26,742 bases of DNA from Gnetum montanum (GCA_015680685.1 MNCI01030945.1:324379-351120), one strand, 5' to 3'; counted from the first letter of the stretch, positions 1 through 10,198 are shown. Notes: generated by a model not told the origin, from the letters alone. Made by a program: numbers and translations.

Positions 1-376
1 ATCAATGCTTGAATAAATATCTATCCACACTTAGACCTCCTGCTGCGGGCACTTGGAAAATATTCTAACTTTCAAACAAACTGTAAGAGTTTCGCTACTT
101 GACTGCTGAAAGGCTTCGTCCCAATTGTGTGCTTGGGCACTGTATTTATAGACTTGGGAGCAACTACTCTACTAATTAGAGTAACCACTCTAATAATTAG
201 AATAACTGCTAAAGCAACTACTAAAGTAACCACTCTAATAATTAGAATAACTACTAAAGTAACCACTAGAGTAACCGCTAGAGTAACCACTCTAATAAAT
301 AGAGTAACTGCTAGAGTAACCGCTAGAGTAACCGCTAGAGTAACTAATTTAATAATTAGAGTAATTGCTCTCATCA
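1..376 (-). repeat. 3' LTR (partial) of the left Athila-like element
   Basis: Positions 1-376 align with 9264-9593 of the 5' LTR and end at the LTR start sequence CTCATCA (370-376; TGATGAG on the sense strand). A TATA box (TATAAATA on the minus strand) lies at 143-150. Positions about 160-370, the U3 upstream of the TATA box, are an array of roughly 12-bp units of the type AGAGTAACCGCT, interspersed with the palindromic motif CTAATAATTAG. The array is longer here (about 226 bp between TATA and LTR start) than in the 5' LTR (about 181 bp). The rest of the LTR lies before the window. Confidence 0.9.
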
Positions 377-386
377 TACCCCCATG
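377..386 (-). other. polypurine tract next to 3' LTR
   Basis: On the minus strand CATGGGGGTA directly precedes the LTR start TGATGAG. This is the expected place and composition for the plus-strand DNA synthesis primer of an LTR retrotransposon. A decayed counterpart (ATGGGCATC) precedes the LTR of the third element at 13394-13403. Confidence 0.6.
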
Positions 387-2297
387 ATTGAATGAAAACT
401 CATCCTCAAGTATAGAAGAAAAGAAACAAGTTCTTTACAAAATATTGGGAAGGTATGGAATTATTGACTAACTAACAACTGACGGTGGAATGGGATGACA
501 GACTCAACATGCCCAATGAATGAATCAATAAGCATATTACAACATTAGTGTTCATGACCATTGTGGTGAACACTTGTACATAAATGACATCCAAGCCTTT
601 ATTTGGTAGCTTATAGAGAAAGAGAGAGAAAGAAAATGAAGCGTGTTGCCACCAATGCTAAGATTACGCCTTCCATTATTTATCCATAGCCATGCCACCA
701 GACTTGCTTCTTCGTAAAGCGATAGTTCTGGTCTATCCTGAGTGCTTTCTCCAAGCCCAGTCCATTGTTTGTATGATCAACATTTACACACACAACATAG
801 TCACAAATGAGCAAGGATAGATAAACCATAATGCAGTTGATACCTTGCCTCAATTTGAAGCGCATTGGCTGAGTTGTGGTTATGGCAGAAACTGGTTCGG
901 GGATTTATCATAGGTGACTACCTAAGGTGTAGGGGTTAGGAAAATAGTAAAATGGAGAAAATTGAAAAATTTGTGCCAAGGCCCCCATGACTAAGAGCGA
1001 ACCTCCGATAGTTATAAGATGGAAAAATATGAGGAACAAGAAAGATGGGAAAAAATAACAACAACAATGCCAATAAAATGGATGTCATGGATAGGGATGA
1101 AACAAGAGATGATTGATTGTAGGAAATGTTTAAGGAAAAGAACTTAATAGTTGCACCAAAAAGGAATGCCAGTGGGTCCTCCCTAAAGAAGGCTCATGCC
1201 TTTTATGCCCTGACAAACCCACAAACCAAAGAGTCTATAGGCTCTAGGAATGTCATTTGGAAGCAAGAGTTAAAAACTTACTGACAAGAATTCATTAAAG
1301 AAAAATAATGCATCAACCCAGAATGGACTAATGATAAAATCAATAATGAAATGGAAAATGGGAAGAAAGATGGAGAGGAGAGAATGAAATGGAATCCCAA
1401 GAACAAGGTTTTGTAAAGCCCCTTGTATATTTCATGGTTAATATGACTGAGTAGAACTTCATCCCAAATCCAGACTCAAACTAACCACATTTAGTGACCT
1501 CGCATCAATACACTTGGCCAATCCATCCTCTTAAAGCAATAAGAATGCCTTCACAAAGAGTGACCACCATCCCGAGGAGAGCGAGATGGAGAAGCATGAA
1601 GTGAGAAAGGGCCTTAGTTAGAGGGAAACTTTAGACATGGGTAACATGTCTTTTTAGTTTCATAACCAGTGCTTGTAGCCCATATTGCTTTATTATGTCT
1701 AAGGGGTGTGCTTTGCATTCTCACTTTTATCCTTTCTTTTTTCTTTTTTTTTTGTGTGTGAGAACCACACCATGCAAAGACTTATTTTTATTCACTTGGC
1801 TTCTTGATTTTTTAACAATGTCAGAATGGTGGAAAACCCAAGAAACAAGCATCCAAGCACCTGAGAGAATGACCAGCACAAATGTATTGAATTCCCTTCA
1901 AGTCACACCCTTTTCATCCTTTGAGTCTTTCCTTGGTTTGAAAAGTATCCAGCTACCAATTCATTAATAAATTTACTTAGAAAAAGGGGACTGCATAGTT
2001 CCAAGCCAACGGAGACCATAGAGTTGTATGGATGAGTGGACGGTGTGGACTCATTGCCTATTTTACCAAAAGAACCATACCTTAATATTAGCATCATAAT
2101 TCAAAGGTAAAAATCAAACATTAGCAATATGATATAATGAAATCCACCATCATGAGCACTTATTGGATGACGAATAAAAGTAAATGAAGCAAACAAAGAA
2201 ATAGTAAAAACATGAATGATGGTGTAAAACAAAAATAAGACAAGTTGGAAAAATGTGTAAAAAAAACAATTCAAAAAGAACTGAGGGCCTAAAATGG
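387..2297 (-). other. region between integrase and 3' LTR, no recognisable gene
   Basis: This is about 1.9 kb where some Athila relatives carry an extra or env-like ORF. I see no protein family here. The first 80 bp (387-470) match 13404-13490 of the third element, so the sub-terminal region is shared. A broken plus-strand frame at 1126-1416 (stops at 1282 and 1306) has coding-like composition but I do not recognise it. On the minus strand 2101-2361 holds an 86-codon frame rich in Phe, Leu and Ile that overlaps the end of the integrase; it may be only a shadow frame. 607-636 is GA-rich. Confidence 0.5.
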
Positions 2298-3597
2298 TTA
2301 GCATAGGTGGCCATCTCCCCCACGACTGAGTTGGAAGGAGGAGATTTGAAATAGTGAGCAAGGTTGTCCATCAACAGAGGTAGCATGTGTACTGGCTATC
2401 CTAAGCTTGTGGAAAGGTTTGGTTTGTTGTATGTTGACCAATAGTTTCTTGTCTGGGCTCTCAGGTTTGTATATTGTCATGGCCTCTAAAGGAAAAGTTG
2501 CATAAATAATATAAGGTCTTTCCCACAGTGTTTGAAATTTAGTACATTGTGGCACATGTGTGGGATTCCAGTAGAGAACCTTATCTCCTGATTGATATTT
2601 AAATTTTCTAATCCTTAGGTCATGATGTTGTTTATTGAATGCCTTGTGCAACTCATTAGAGGATAGGGCAGCTAGTCAATTTTCATCTAGTAAGTTAAGG
2701 GTTACTAACCATTATTTCTGTGCTAGATCAAGGTCAAGGTTGAGATCACATGCCATGGATAGTGTATGGAGCTCAGTTTGAATGGGAAGCATTGGTAATT
2801 TACCATACACTAACCCATAGAGAGAGTAGCTTGTAGGAAGTTTCCATGTGGAGCGGTATGCCCAAAGAGCATTGTTCAGTTTAGTGCTCCAGTCTCACCT
2901 AAACTTGCTAGAAATTCTTGTCAATATCTTTGTAATCTCCTTGTTGGTGACTTCTACTTGGCTGTTCGCTTGGGGGTGGTATGGTATAGTCAATTTATGC
3001 TCAACCCCTAAGTGTTGCATTAATTTCTGAAAAGTTGCACTTGTGAAGTGGGTACCATTGTCTGAAATAAGTGCACAAGGCACACCAAACCTATTTATGA
3101 TTTATTGTTGAACAAATCGTGCAGTTGTAGATGATGTACAATCCTTAACAGTAACTACTTCTGTCCATTTAGTTAGGTAATCAACAGCAACAATGATATA
3201 GGCTTTTCTATTAGACATTGGTGTAATTGACCCCATAAAATCAATTCCCCAAATGTCGAAGGGTTCTACTGGTTGGATCCATTGTTGCATACCCTCCATT
3301 CTAGCAGTCATTCCCCCATCACATTGATAGCACTTACAAGATTGGACGAATTAATGGGTAGCCCAAAACAATGTAGGCCAATAATATCCTGCAAGCAAGA
3401 TCTTGATGGCCATTCGTCTCCTAGTGTAATGACCTCCACAAGGACCCTCACGAGCATCTTAGAGAACTTGCAGTTGATCTATATCGGGAACATACCATCG
3501 AACCAAGCCATCGAGACACACTTTGTAAAGTTGCCCATTGATTTCCATAAAGTACTTGGCTCGGTGAAGAAACTATTGTTTCTTCTTAAGGTTTAAC
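2298..3597 (-). pseudogene. integrase (Ty3/gypsy IN), broken
   Basis: Integrase inserts the element's cDNA into chromosomes. The N-terminal zinc region is degraded: the first His of the HHCC set is Arg (reads DAREGPCGGHY), while a CYQC pair remains near 3330. The catalytic core is well preserved: Asp in GIDFMG (codon 3240-3242), Asp in SDNGTHF (3060-3062) and Glu in SQVEVT (2952-2954). The last two are 36 residues apart, the D-35-E spacing of retroelement integrases. The C-terminal part (about 2298-2651) has a GPY/F-like stretch, LWERPYIIY. In-frame stops occur, for example between FVQQ and the SDNG segment. The downstream sequence runs into the 1.9-kb non-pol region. Identification is firm; function is lost. 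Confidence 0.9.
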
Positions 3598-3599
3598 TC

Positions 3600-4172
3600 T
3601 TATGGTATTTGTTGGGTGAGGAGATAGGTAAGAATGCTACTATACCAGTTTGTCTTCATGGGTGATTGATTATTTACTACACCAGCAAAGAGGAATTCAT
3701 CAGGAAAATAATCAGAAATTGGATGCTTGTCCCCTTTGTTGTCCCATCGTAACTGAGATAAATGATCAGCAACTACGTTCTCGGTGCCTCTATGATCGAT
3801 CATTGTAAGATCGAACTCTTGTAAGATTACAAGCTATCATATGATACGAGGGCTTACCATTGGCTTATGCATGAGGAACCTGATTGCACTATGATTTGTA
3901 TGTATATATACTTTATATCCCAATACATAGTATCTAAATTTTTCTAGTGCAAACACTACAACCATTAATTCTTTCTCTGTGGTAGTGTAGTTAAGTATTG
4001 CACTAGTGATATTTCTACTTGCACAGTGGATGTAATAAGGATGCTTCTGGTCATCTAATTGTGTAAGTATGGCTCCTAAGGCATAGTTGGACGCATCAGT
4101 CATGATATGGATTGGTTTGGACCAGTTAGGAGCTTGTAGAATGGGTGTTTCTACTAGCTTCTGTTTTAGAGT
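3600..4172 (-). pseudogene. RNase H domain (Ty3/gypsy), catalytic Asp lost
   Basis: This domain degrades the RNA strand of the RNA/DNA hybrid during reverse transcription. The first catalytic Asp is in MTDASNYALGAIL (codon 4095-4097). The Glu in EKELMVV is present (3969-3971). The Asp of the usual TDH motif reads Asn in IHTNHSAIRF (codon 3894-3896), a G-to-A change on the coding strand. The matching codon in the right-hand copy (26219-26221) is Asp. The linker to integrase contains the tether-like segment TENVVADHLSQLRW. By a rough count this domain is about 85 percent identical in protein to the copy at 25940-26400. Confidence 0.9.
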
Positions 4173-5190
4173 TTAAAAAGCTAATTTGCATTCCCTGGTC
4201 CATTTGAAAGGTACATCCTTTTTCGTGAATTCCACTAATGGTTTGGAAACCTTTGAAAAGTTCTCAATAAATCTCCTATAGTAGCCAGTGTGTCCAAGAA
4301 ATGACCGAATATCTTTGAAATTTTTCGGTTGACGGGTAATTCCTTGGATAACTTTGATTTTCTCGGGGTCTACCTCTATCCCTGTGTATGAGATTTTGTG
4401 CCCTAGTACTACACCCTCTTGGATCATCAAATGGCTTTTCTGCCAGTTGAGCCTTAAATTGGTTTTACACATCTTTTTAACACTTGCTCTAACCGGTCCA
4501 AGGCTTGATCAAAGTTTGCTCCATAGGTGGTGAAATTTTCCATAAAGACTTCTACACCATTTCCTATTTTCTGTTGGAAGATGCTTAGAACTAGTCATTG
4601 AAATGTTGCAGGGGCATTGCACAAGCCAAACAACATTAGTTTGTATGTAAATGTTCCCTAAGGGCTGGTGAATATAGTCTTGGCTTGGTCTTCTAGGGCT
4701 ATTTGTATTTGATTATATCCGCTATATCCATCTATAAAATTTTAGTAGCGATGCCCTGTGATGGTGTCTAAGACTTGGTCAACAAATGGCAATGGAAAGT
4801 GATCTTTGAATGTTGCCATATTCAGTAGCCTGAAATCTATGCACACCCTCCATTTGCCTCCCTTTTTAGGCATAATAACTAAAGGGCTAACCCATTCTCT
4901 ATCAACAATGGGGTATATGAACCCAGCCTTGAGACGATTTTTTCCTGGACTACTTGCTTCAGCTTTGGGTTCAAACGCCTCTGTAGTTGTCTTCAAGGCT
5001 TCATGGAGGGGTCGGTGTAAATCCTATGTTGGCATATCCTAGGATCTATTCTAGTTAATTTGTGATATGACCAAGTGAAGGCTTTTGACCATCTATTGAT
5101 TACCTTCAGCAGTTCTTCTTTCTGTTGAGGAGCAAGCTTAGCATTAGTAATTACCGATTTTCTGTTTTTAAGGAACATGTATTCCATACC
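4173..5190 (-). pseudogene. reverse transcriptase (Ty3/gypsy, Athila-like), broken and catalytically dead
   Basis: The RT fingers and palm are recognisable from WVSPLVIMPKKGGKWRVCID and HFPLPFVDQVLD (4742-4996). They run through a GYSGYNQI-type stretch, the active-site region near 4540 and the thumb/connection segment VVLGHKISYTGIEVDP (4173-4472). The active site that should read MDDF reads MENF (4535-4543), so both catalytic aspartates are lost. A stop lies at the codon after HRY (near 4742). A 1-bp deletion near 4465 relative to the right-hand copy shifts the frame. A TAA at 4173-4175 stands where the right-hand copy has a Gln codon. Confidence 0.92.
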
Positions 5191-5504
5191 GGTGGGTAAT
5201 GGTTTCAGCTCGAGGGGCTCCTACTTAAATTTCTTAGGGATTTCCAACTTCCCCCAGTTGACATTTTTAAGATTAAGACTTGGAAGTTGGAAATGGACTT
5301 GCTGTAATGCATCTATGCTATCGATATAAGTGCAAGTCAAACCCTTGGTTCCATGCATATGAGTGAACTGCTTTCTTGATCAGTTGTCAACCACTGGGTG
5401 CCTTCCTGTTGTGTGGTTGCTACATACAGGCATCTTTGTATGTTAATCACTTATGCACACTGATTGCATGTAGGCAATGTTAAACTTTGCACAAACCATG
5501 ACCT

Positions 5505-6330
5505 CTACACGCAATTACACCTTGTATCACTGTATGCGATGCACGAAACTTTCTTTTTCTCGATCTTTCCAAATGTATTTTCCTTTAATATTTCTAGGGA
5601 AAGATCACGGATTCCTAGGCGTGTGTCGATGGTGCTTAGCCATGCTCTTCCCATTATGATTGGGAAGTCCCCCTTACCATTGTTCACGTAAATAACTAGG
5701 AAGTCAACTAGGTACGACCACCCACAAACAGTGGTAACAATGTCTTCCACCAGTCCCAATGGAACAATGATGGACTAGTCAGCGAACTCTAGATGGATGT
5801 TGCTCTTTTTCAATGGAGGTAGGTTCCAGGCCTTGTACATTTCTTGAGAAATCAAGTTGACACAGAAACTTGAATCCAAAAGAGCCTTGCACGGTGCATT
5901 TCTAGTGATTTGTAAGTATATCAAAGGACTTCCAGGATCAAAGAATTTCCTAGGAAGGTGGCCAGCTTTGATCCAATCGATGACGACATGTGTTAGCATG
6001 ACCGTATGCATTGAGTGTGGTGGTTGAGTTGAAGGAGGCTTTGAAGTTTTGATTGATACTAAGGCATCTAAGGAATCAACTGCTTGTGATTGCAAGGAAT
6101 TGGTTGGTCTATTGATTCTAAAGAAAGGTATTTTCTTCATGTGGTTTTTGGAACCAATAGTAGGTTGAGAGTTAACAGCCCTTGTGGCATTACGTTGTTG
6201 CGTCTGGGTAGGGATTTCACCCTGCATAGCTGGAGCAAGTGGTAGTGGAGCTATTGGTGGAAGAGATGTGGCTGGATGAGAAGGANTCCTTGCAATCACA
6301 AGCAGTTGATTCCTTAGATGCCTTAGTATC
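5505..6330 (-). pseudogene. aspartic protease region with Pro/Gln-rich leader, broken
   Basis: The protease that processes the Gag-Pol polyprotein lies here. The motif region reads LLDSSFCVNLISQEMY, with DSS at 5868-5876. The right-hand copy has DLGSEVNLIS at the same place. DLG is the form typical of the Athila branch, so the flap-side Gly is lost here. Downstream are the conserved segments VDFLVIYVNNGKGDFPIIMG and LSTIDTRLGI of the second half of the domain (5505-5759). Upstream is a Pro/Gln-rich linker (PPIAPLPLAPAMQGE). Positions 6286-6334 of the upstream linker are an assembly scar, described separately. Confidence 0.8.
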
Positions 6331-6334
6331 AATN
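6286..6334. other. assembly scar: 47-bp inverted copy bracketed by single Ns
   Basis: Single N bases lie at 6286 and 6334. The 47 bases between them are a perfect reverse complement of 6052-6098. The homologous part of the right-hand copy has a different, longer Pro/Tyr-rich sequence here. The exact bracketing by Ns points to a mis-oriented gap patch rather than biology. Confidence 0.85.
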
Positions 6335-6619
6335 TTCATGAGCTTGGTAGTGCGGTTGAGAAGTGATGTGACCAGTAGAGTCATGTGGGGAGATTGGCTA
6401 CTACACATAATATCCATACAGGCCATACAGGTCAGGTTGTTGGTAAGGATACTATTGCCTTGGTGGTGGCATTCCCCATGATTGTGGGTGTTGCCACTAT
6501 TGATATTGCTCAATCGGTTGTGGTGGAGTTCCACTTAGATAATACGTTAAGGGTTGGTGGAACTGTCTTGGGTTACCTTGGGGGTAAGGTAACCTTTAGG
6601 GTGCTTGTTGTTTGTTCAA

Positions 6620-8421
6620 TTATGGGTTGAGTGTATACACCCCAGACTCTTGTAGATGTGAGATTACATGGCAACATCCCTTAGGATGGTCATATTGACA
6701 TATTTCACATCCACTATCATTGTCTATTTCCGACTCCACAACCTCTTCAATGATGGCAACTTTGCCCTTACCCTTGCTACATGCATGTTCAACTTCTTTT
6801 TTTTCTTTGTTCATGATCACTACCTTGCTCTCTAGACTCCTCTACTATTTTAAGAACAGATTGAAATGTATTGTCTAGGTAATCCCACATTTGGTCTACC
6901 TTTGCCAATACTTCTGATATCAACTTTTGGATAGGCAAAGTTTTCCTATTCACCATCTCTTCAAGTGGTGACTCTTATTCATCCTCACAAAATCTTACTG
7001 CCCTCTTCCAGAGGGAAGGATCTCGATTATACTCTTCTACAATTTCTCTCTTCTGTAGCTCACCTTCTTCCTTGGCAACTTGCTCCAATAGTATTTGAAT
7101 TTGATGGGACTTAAGCTTGGATAGTCTTCCTTAGGCATAAGTCCCAAGGGTTCTTCTTGTTTCATGCCTAAGCCCATTCACAAGATGATGCAGTTGATCC
7201 CTTTGTGAATAACCATGACCAGGACAATGATGTAATAGTGCATAATATCGAACCATGGCAACATCCAGGGGTGCATAATATCAATTTTCTTTCGCAAGTC
7301 AGACACTTAGGAGTATGTTTGGTAGTTGTCATTAAATAGTTCTAACATAGTACTCCACTTACGAATGGATTCCGGTTCTAAAGACCAGTACTAGCTTTCT
7401 GCTTCTTTAACTATTGTTCATGGAAACAACTTAAGTTTTTGTGATTCGTTCTCTATATTTTCTAAGGCACACGCATCATGGAATGCTTGTAAGTGATTTT
7501 GAGGATTAGCGTTGTATCCCCCTTCAAATCATGGGATATTGTTCATATCTAATCTCTTGATCCTACTATCTTTCTGGTGCCTTGTTAGAATTCTAACAAC
7601 CTCAGTTATGTCCAACATACTTTGAGCAGCAAGTAGGGGTTCATCGTGATTGTCTCGTCCATGGTGTCTATGATGCCTATGTTGTTCCCTACTCTCCCTT
7701 CTTCTATGTCGTGACTCTCTAGAGTGCCCTTGTCCCCTTTCCTAGCTGTTTCATCTACGACTTCCACTTTGCCTACCTTTATCCCCATGGTCTTTTTCTT
7801 TATGACTACGTCTAGACACTGAAGGAGAGGATGAAGGAGATGATGAAGGTGAAGAAGAAGAGAATCGTCACCATGACGGTGTCTACCACCTTCTCTTCAA
7901 TGGTCTCGTTCTTGATCAAGATTACTATAAGAATGTTTGTCTTTATCATGTGTCCATGTCCCTTTTTTGGACCCTTTGTGCTTGTGGGTATCAGAACCTA
8001 GGTTATGAATAGTGGAATGAAGGTTTTGATACACAACCCCTTGGCCAAAGTCAAGGGGAGGAACATCGTTGTGTGGACGACTACTTGAGGCAGGTTCACC
8101 ACCCTCATTTTTGCTTAAGACATGTCGGACATCCTACGACCACTTACCCTTCAAAGACTTATGATGTCTCTCTTGTTGCAAATCCCTTTGACGTTGTGCC
8201 TCTGTGGGATGGTATTCTCTCAGGTCATGGTCTTGCACAACGTATTCTGCATGTAAGTGTGACATGCCAATTTGTGTGAGGGCACGAAGAAGCATGCTTG
8301 GGACTGAACGATCGGGAGGTAACACTATGTTACCTTCTAAGTCTCGCCAACACAGTTGTTCATCTTGATGGAGGATAAAGGTGAAGTTTGGTATATACTC
8401 ATTGGGATGAATATATACCAC
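6620..8421 (-). pseudogene. gag polyprotein (capsid and nucleocapsid), broken
   Basis: Gag forms the virus-like particle and binds the genomic RNA. The N-terminal part (8134-8421) contains FILHQDEQLCWRDLEGNIVL, also found at 21800-22070 in the other copy. Next comes a Ser- and Arg-rich stretch (about 7620-7900), interrupted by frameshifts and stops. The retrotransposon capsid domain follows (about 7600 down to 7000), recognised by homology to the clean copy at 22592-23203. A short zinc knuckle C-x2-C-x3-H-x3-C (CEICQYDHPKGC, 6674-6709) follows the basic segment KGKGKVAI. A Gln/Pro-rich tail leads into the protease region. Several stops and frameshifts are present. Confidence 0.82.
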
Positions 8422-8645
8422 TCGATTTTGTTAAGGGGCTAGCGGATCAACGTCATGTGTATTACATCGCCGATTGTTTCCTGTTTCAGACCTAGGTAGT
8501 GAGGCGCTTTTGTACAAAGAAGAAGACAACTGGTTTGTTCAGTGTGTAATGTATTCTTGTTTATTATTTTCTCAATCAACCCTAAGGGTTTATTCCAACG
8601 ATGTGAATGATTTTCTATGTTCTAATTGGTGCACAAACAACTAAG

Positions 8646-8663
8646 TCCTCGACAATGGCACTA
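8646..8663 (-). other. primer-binding site, tRNA-Asp type
   Basis: The minus strand reads TAGTGCCATTGTCGAGGA one base inside the 5' LTR. The plant tRNA-Asp PBS is TGGCGCCGTTGCCGGGGA. The five mismatches are all transitions. Use of tRNA-Asp is typical of the Athila/Tat group. Confidence 0.8.
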
Positions 8664-8664
8664 A

Positions 8665-9593
8665 TGATGAGCAGCGAGGTACCCCTATGCTCAACCATAT
8701 GAATACGAGCGTTTCATGCATGATCCGGTCGAATTCCAAGGACTAAGTGCTTATGCGCCCTTGTGGAATAAGGACAGGTTGATTGATCGTTGTCTTCCCA
8801 AACTTACTTGTATGGTTAAGTAAGCTTGAGGCATATTATTTTTATATCTTTTATGTTTTTATGTCCTATGCTAATAGGGAAAGAGAGAGATAACTAGGTG
8901 ACTAATTTAACTTAATTACTCATTAACTAAGTTCTAAGTAATCCTAACACCAGCATCCTTTCCCACTTGTTGTATACATCTTGAACTAGTACAAACACTA
9001 TTGGGCTATCAAATGCTAGTCATTTCTGAGCTACCAATTGTCATACAAATGCTCGAAGGGATTGTGCTTGTGTAATTTAACAATTTGCTTAATTGATCAA
9101 AATGAATTGCTACGCTAATAACATAAATGTAAAGTGAATAAAATAAAATAAATGCTTAAGAAAATAAAATAAAAGAAACGTGTAAGAAAACAAATCTCAA
9201 GTGTTGCAAGGATGAATCAAAGTGCTCATCTTTATTGCCAACACAATGGTGTGCTCAAGTACATCAATGCTTGAATAAAGATCTGTCCACACTTAGACCT
9301 CCTACTGTGGGCACTTGAAAAATATTCTAACTTTCAAACAGACTGCAAGAGTTTCGCTACTTGATTGCGGAAAGAGTTCCTCCCAATTGTGTGCCTGCGC
9401 ACTTTATTTATAGACTTGGGAGCAACTACTCTAATAATTAGAGTCACCGCTCTAATAATTAGAATAACTACTAAAGAAACTGCTAGAGTAACTATTCTAA
9501 TAATTAGAATAACTACTAGAGTAACCACTCTAATAATTAGAGTAATTGCTAGAGTAACCACTAGAGTAATTGCTAAAGTAACTGCTCTCATCA
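8665..9593 (-). repeat. 5' LTR of the left Athila-like element (929 bp)
   Basis: The LTR is bounded by TGATGAG (8665-8671) and CTCATCA (9587-9593) on the plus strand. The minus-strand TATA box TATAAATA is at 9405-9412. The U3 (9413-9593) is an array of AGAGTAACYRCT-like units mixed with CTAATAATTAG palindromes. Frames of the VTLAVTL type through this array are only the repeat translated and are not genes. The transcription start and R region would lie just below 9400. Compared with the right-hand LTR this copy has about 80-90 extra bases near 8868-8947, where the right-hand copy has a single N. Confidence 0.92.
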
Positions 9594-9748
9594 CAAAGCA
9601 AATACTAGTCCAGATGGGAAGATAGTGAACTACGATCAATGAGTAACTATCTAGATACCACAACTGGTTTGTCTGCGGAGTTCGATTGGATCGTGTGTGA
9701 ATGCTCATATTTGTATGGTTGAGTGTAGGGGTACCTCGCCACTCATCA
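9594..9748 (+). repeat. 3' end of an older LTR, target of the left element's insertion
   Basis: The sequence matches the reverse complement of the start of the solo LTR at 11655 onward (shared: CAAAG, ACTAGTCCAG, GGTTGAGTGTAGGGGTACCT) and ends with CTCATCA at 9748. It is therefore the U5 end of a plus-oriented LTR of the solo-LTR subfamily. The left Athila element was inserted into it; CAAAG (9594-9598) is the candidate target duplication. Confidence 0.8.
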
Positions 9749-9934
9749 AAAAGCAAGTAGTATTCACAAATTTTGGGAAAATATATAGGGAAAAAACACA
9801 TATATATTTGAATACTATGAGGGAAGGCTTTAATTCAAAGGTAAATTATTTATTTGTTGTTATTCCTCATCATCTACGATGCATAATTAGCAAAACACAA
9901 ATGGGATCCCATTATTTCTCATGAAGAATGAATA
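9749..9934. other. AT-rich spacer, nothing recognised
   Basis: AT-rich sequence between the LTR end and the LINE remnant. No coding or structured signal was found. Confidence 0.4.
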
Positions 9935-10132
9935 TGCCAATTATGTAATAAAGATATTATTGAAGATGAATATCACATTTTCTTGCAATGTCCTGCATTC
10001 GAGCACATTAGACATACATAGGATAATACAGTTGCAAATTTTGTTAATTTGTTCCAAATTTTACCAAGAATACCTAGTGATTTCCTTAACGGTGTTTTCA
10101 AAACCCATAACATTTATGTTTTTGCTATCTAA
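9935..10132 (+). pseudogene. LINE ORF2 C-terminal Cys/His remnant
   Basis: The frame starting at 9935 reads CQLCNKDIIEDEYHIFLQCP, then AFEHIR. This has the C-x2-C-x(n)-H-x4-C layout and the ED-H-CP-R pattern seen at the C-terminus of non-LTR retrotransposon ORF2 proteins (zf-RVT-like). The frame continues through one stop (TAG 10019-10021) and ends at TAA 10130-10132. That fits the extreme 3' end of a LINE coding region. No endonuclease or RT sequence precedes it, because the upstream side is occupied by LTR material. 5'-truncated LINE insertions are common. Identification rests on a short motif, so confidence is moderate. Confidence 0.55.
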
Positions 10133-10198
10133 TAGATTTAAAGGATCAACAAATGTAATAAAATTTTAATTTTAGTTTTATAATTAAAAAATTTAAAG

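Larger units (their letters stand above)
1..9593 (-). mobile_element. Athila-like Ty3/gypsy LTR retrotransposon, minus strand, 3' LTR cut by window edge
   Basis: Read on the minus strand the order is 5' LTR (8665-9593), tRNA-Asp-type PBS, gag, protease, reverse transcriptase, RNase H, integrase, about 1.9 kb without pol homology, polypurine tract, then 3' LTR (376 to 1 and beyond). This order, the PBS type and the DLG/MDDF-style motifs seen across the two copies match the Athila/Tat branch of Ty3/gypsy. Both LTRs have TGATGAG...CTCATCA ends. In a hand alignment of 1-171 against 9264-9433 I count about 15 differences, roughly 9 percent, so the insertion is old. The right-hand 5-bp target duplication would be CAAAG (9594-9598); its partner lies outside the window. 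All coding parts carry stops or frameshifts. Confidence 0.92.

Noticed and set aside
160-370. Regular repeats that might suggest a CRISPR array
   Set aside because: Units are about 12 bp, contiguous, degenerate and without unique spacers, and they lie in an LTR U3 of a plant element.
72-387. Open frames reading VTLAVTLAVTL or RVTARVTARVT on both strands, also at 9334-9801
   Set aside because: They are translations of the 12-bp U3 repeat array inside LTRs. The periodic peptide is a by-product of the repeat.
2101-2361. Hydrophobic 86-codon minus-strand frame after integrase as an env-like membrane protein
   Set aside because: It overlaps the integrase C-terminus in another frame, is short, and its Phe/Leu content follows from A/T-rich sequence. 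No comparison copy is in the window.
3273-3596. 107-codon plus-strand frame opposite integrase
   Set aside because: It is the antisense shadow of the degraded integrase zinc-domain region.
6052-6333. Hairpin-forming inverted repeat as an RNA structure in gag-pol
   Set aside because: The second arm is limited exactly by two Ns and replaces the expected homologous sequence, so an assembly error is far more likely.
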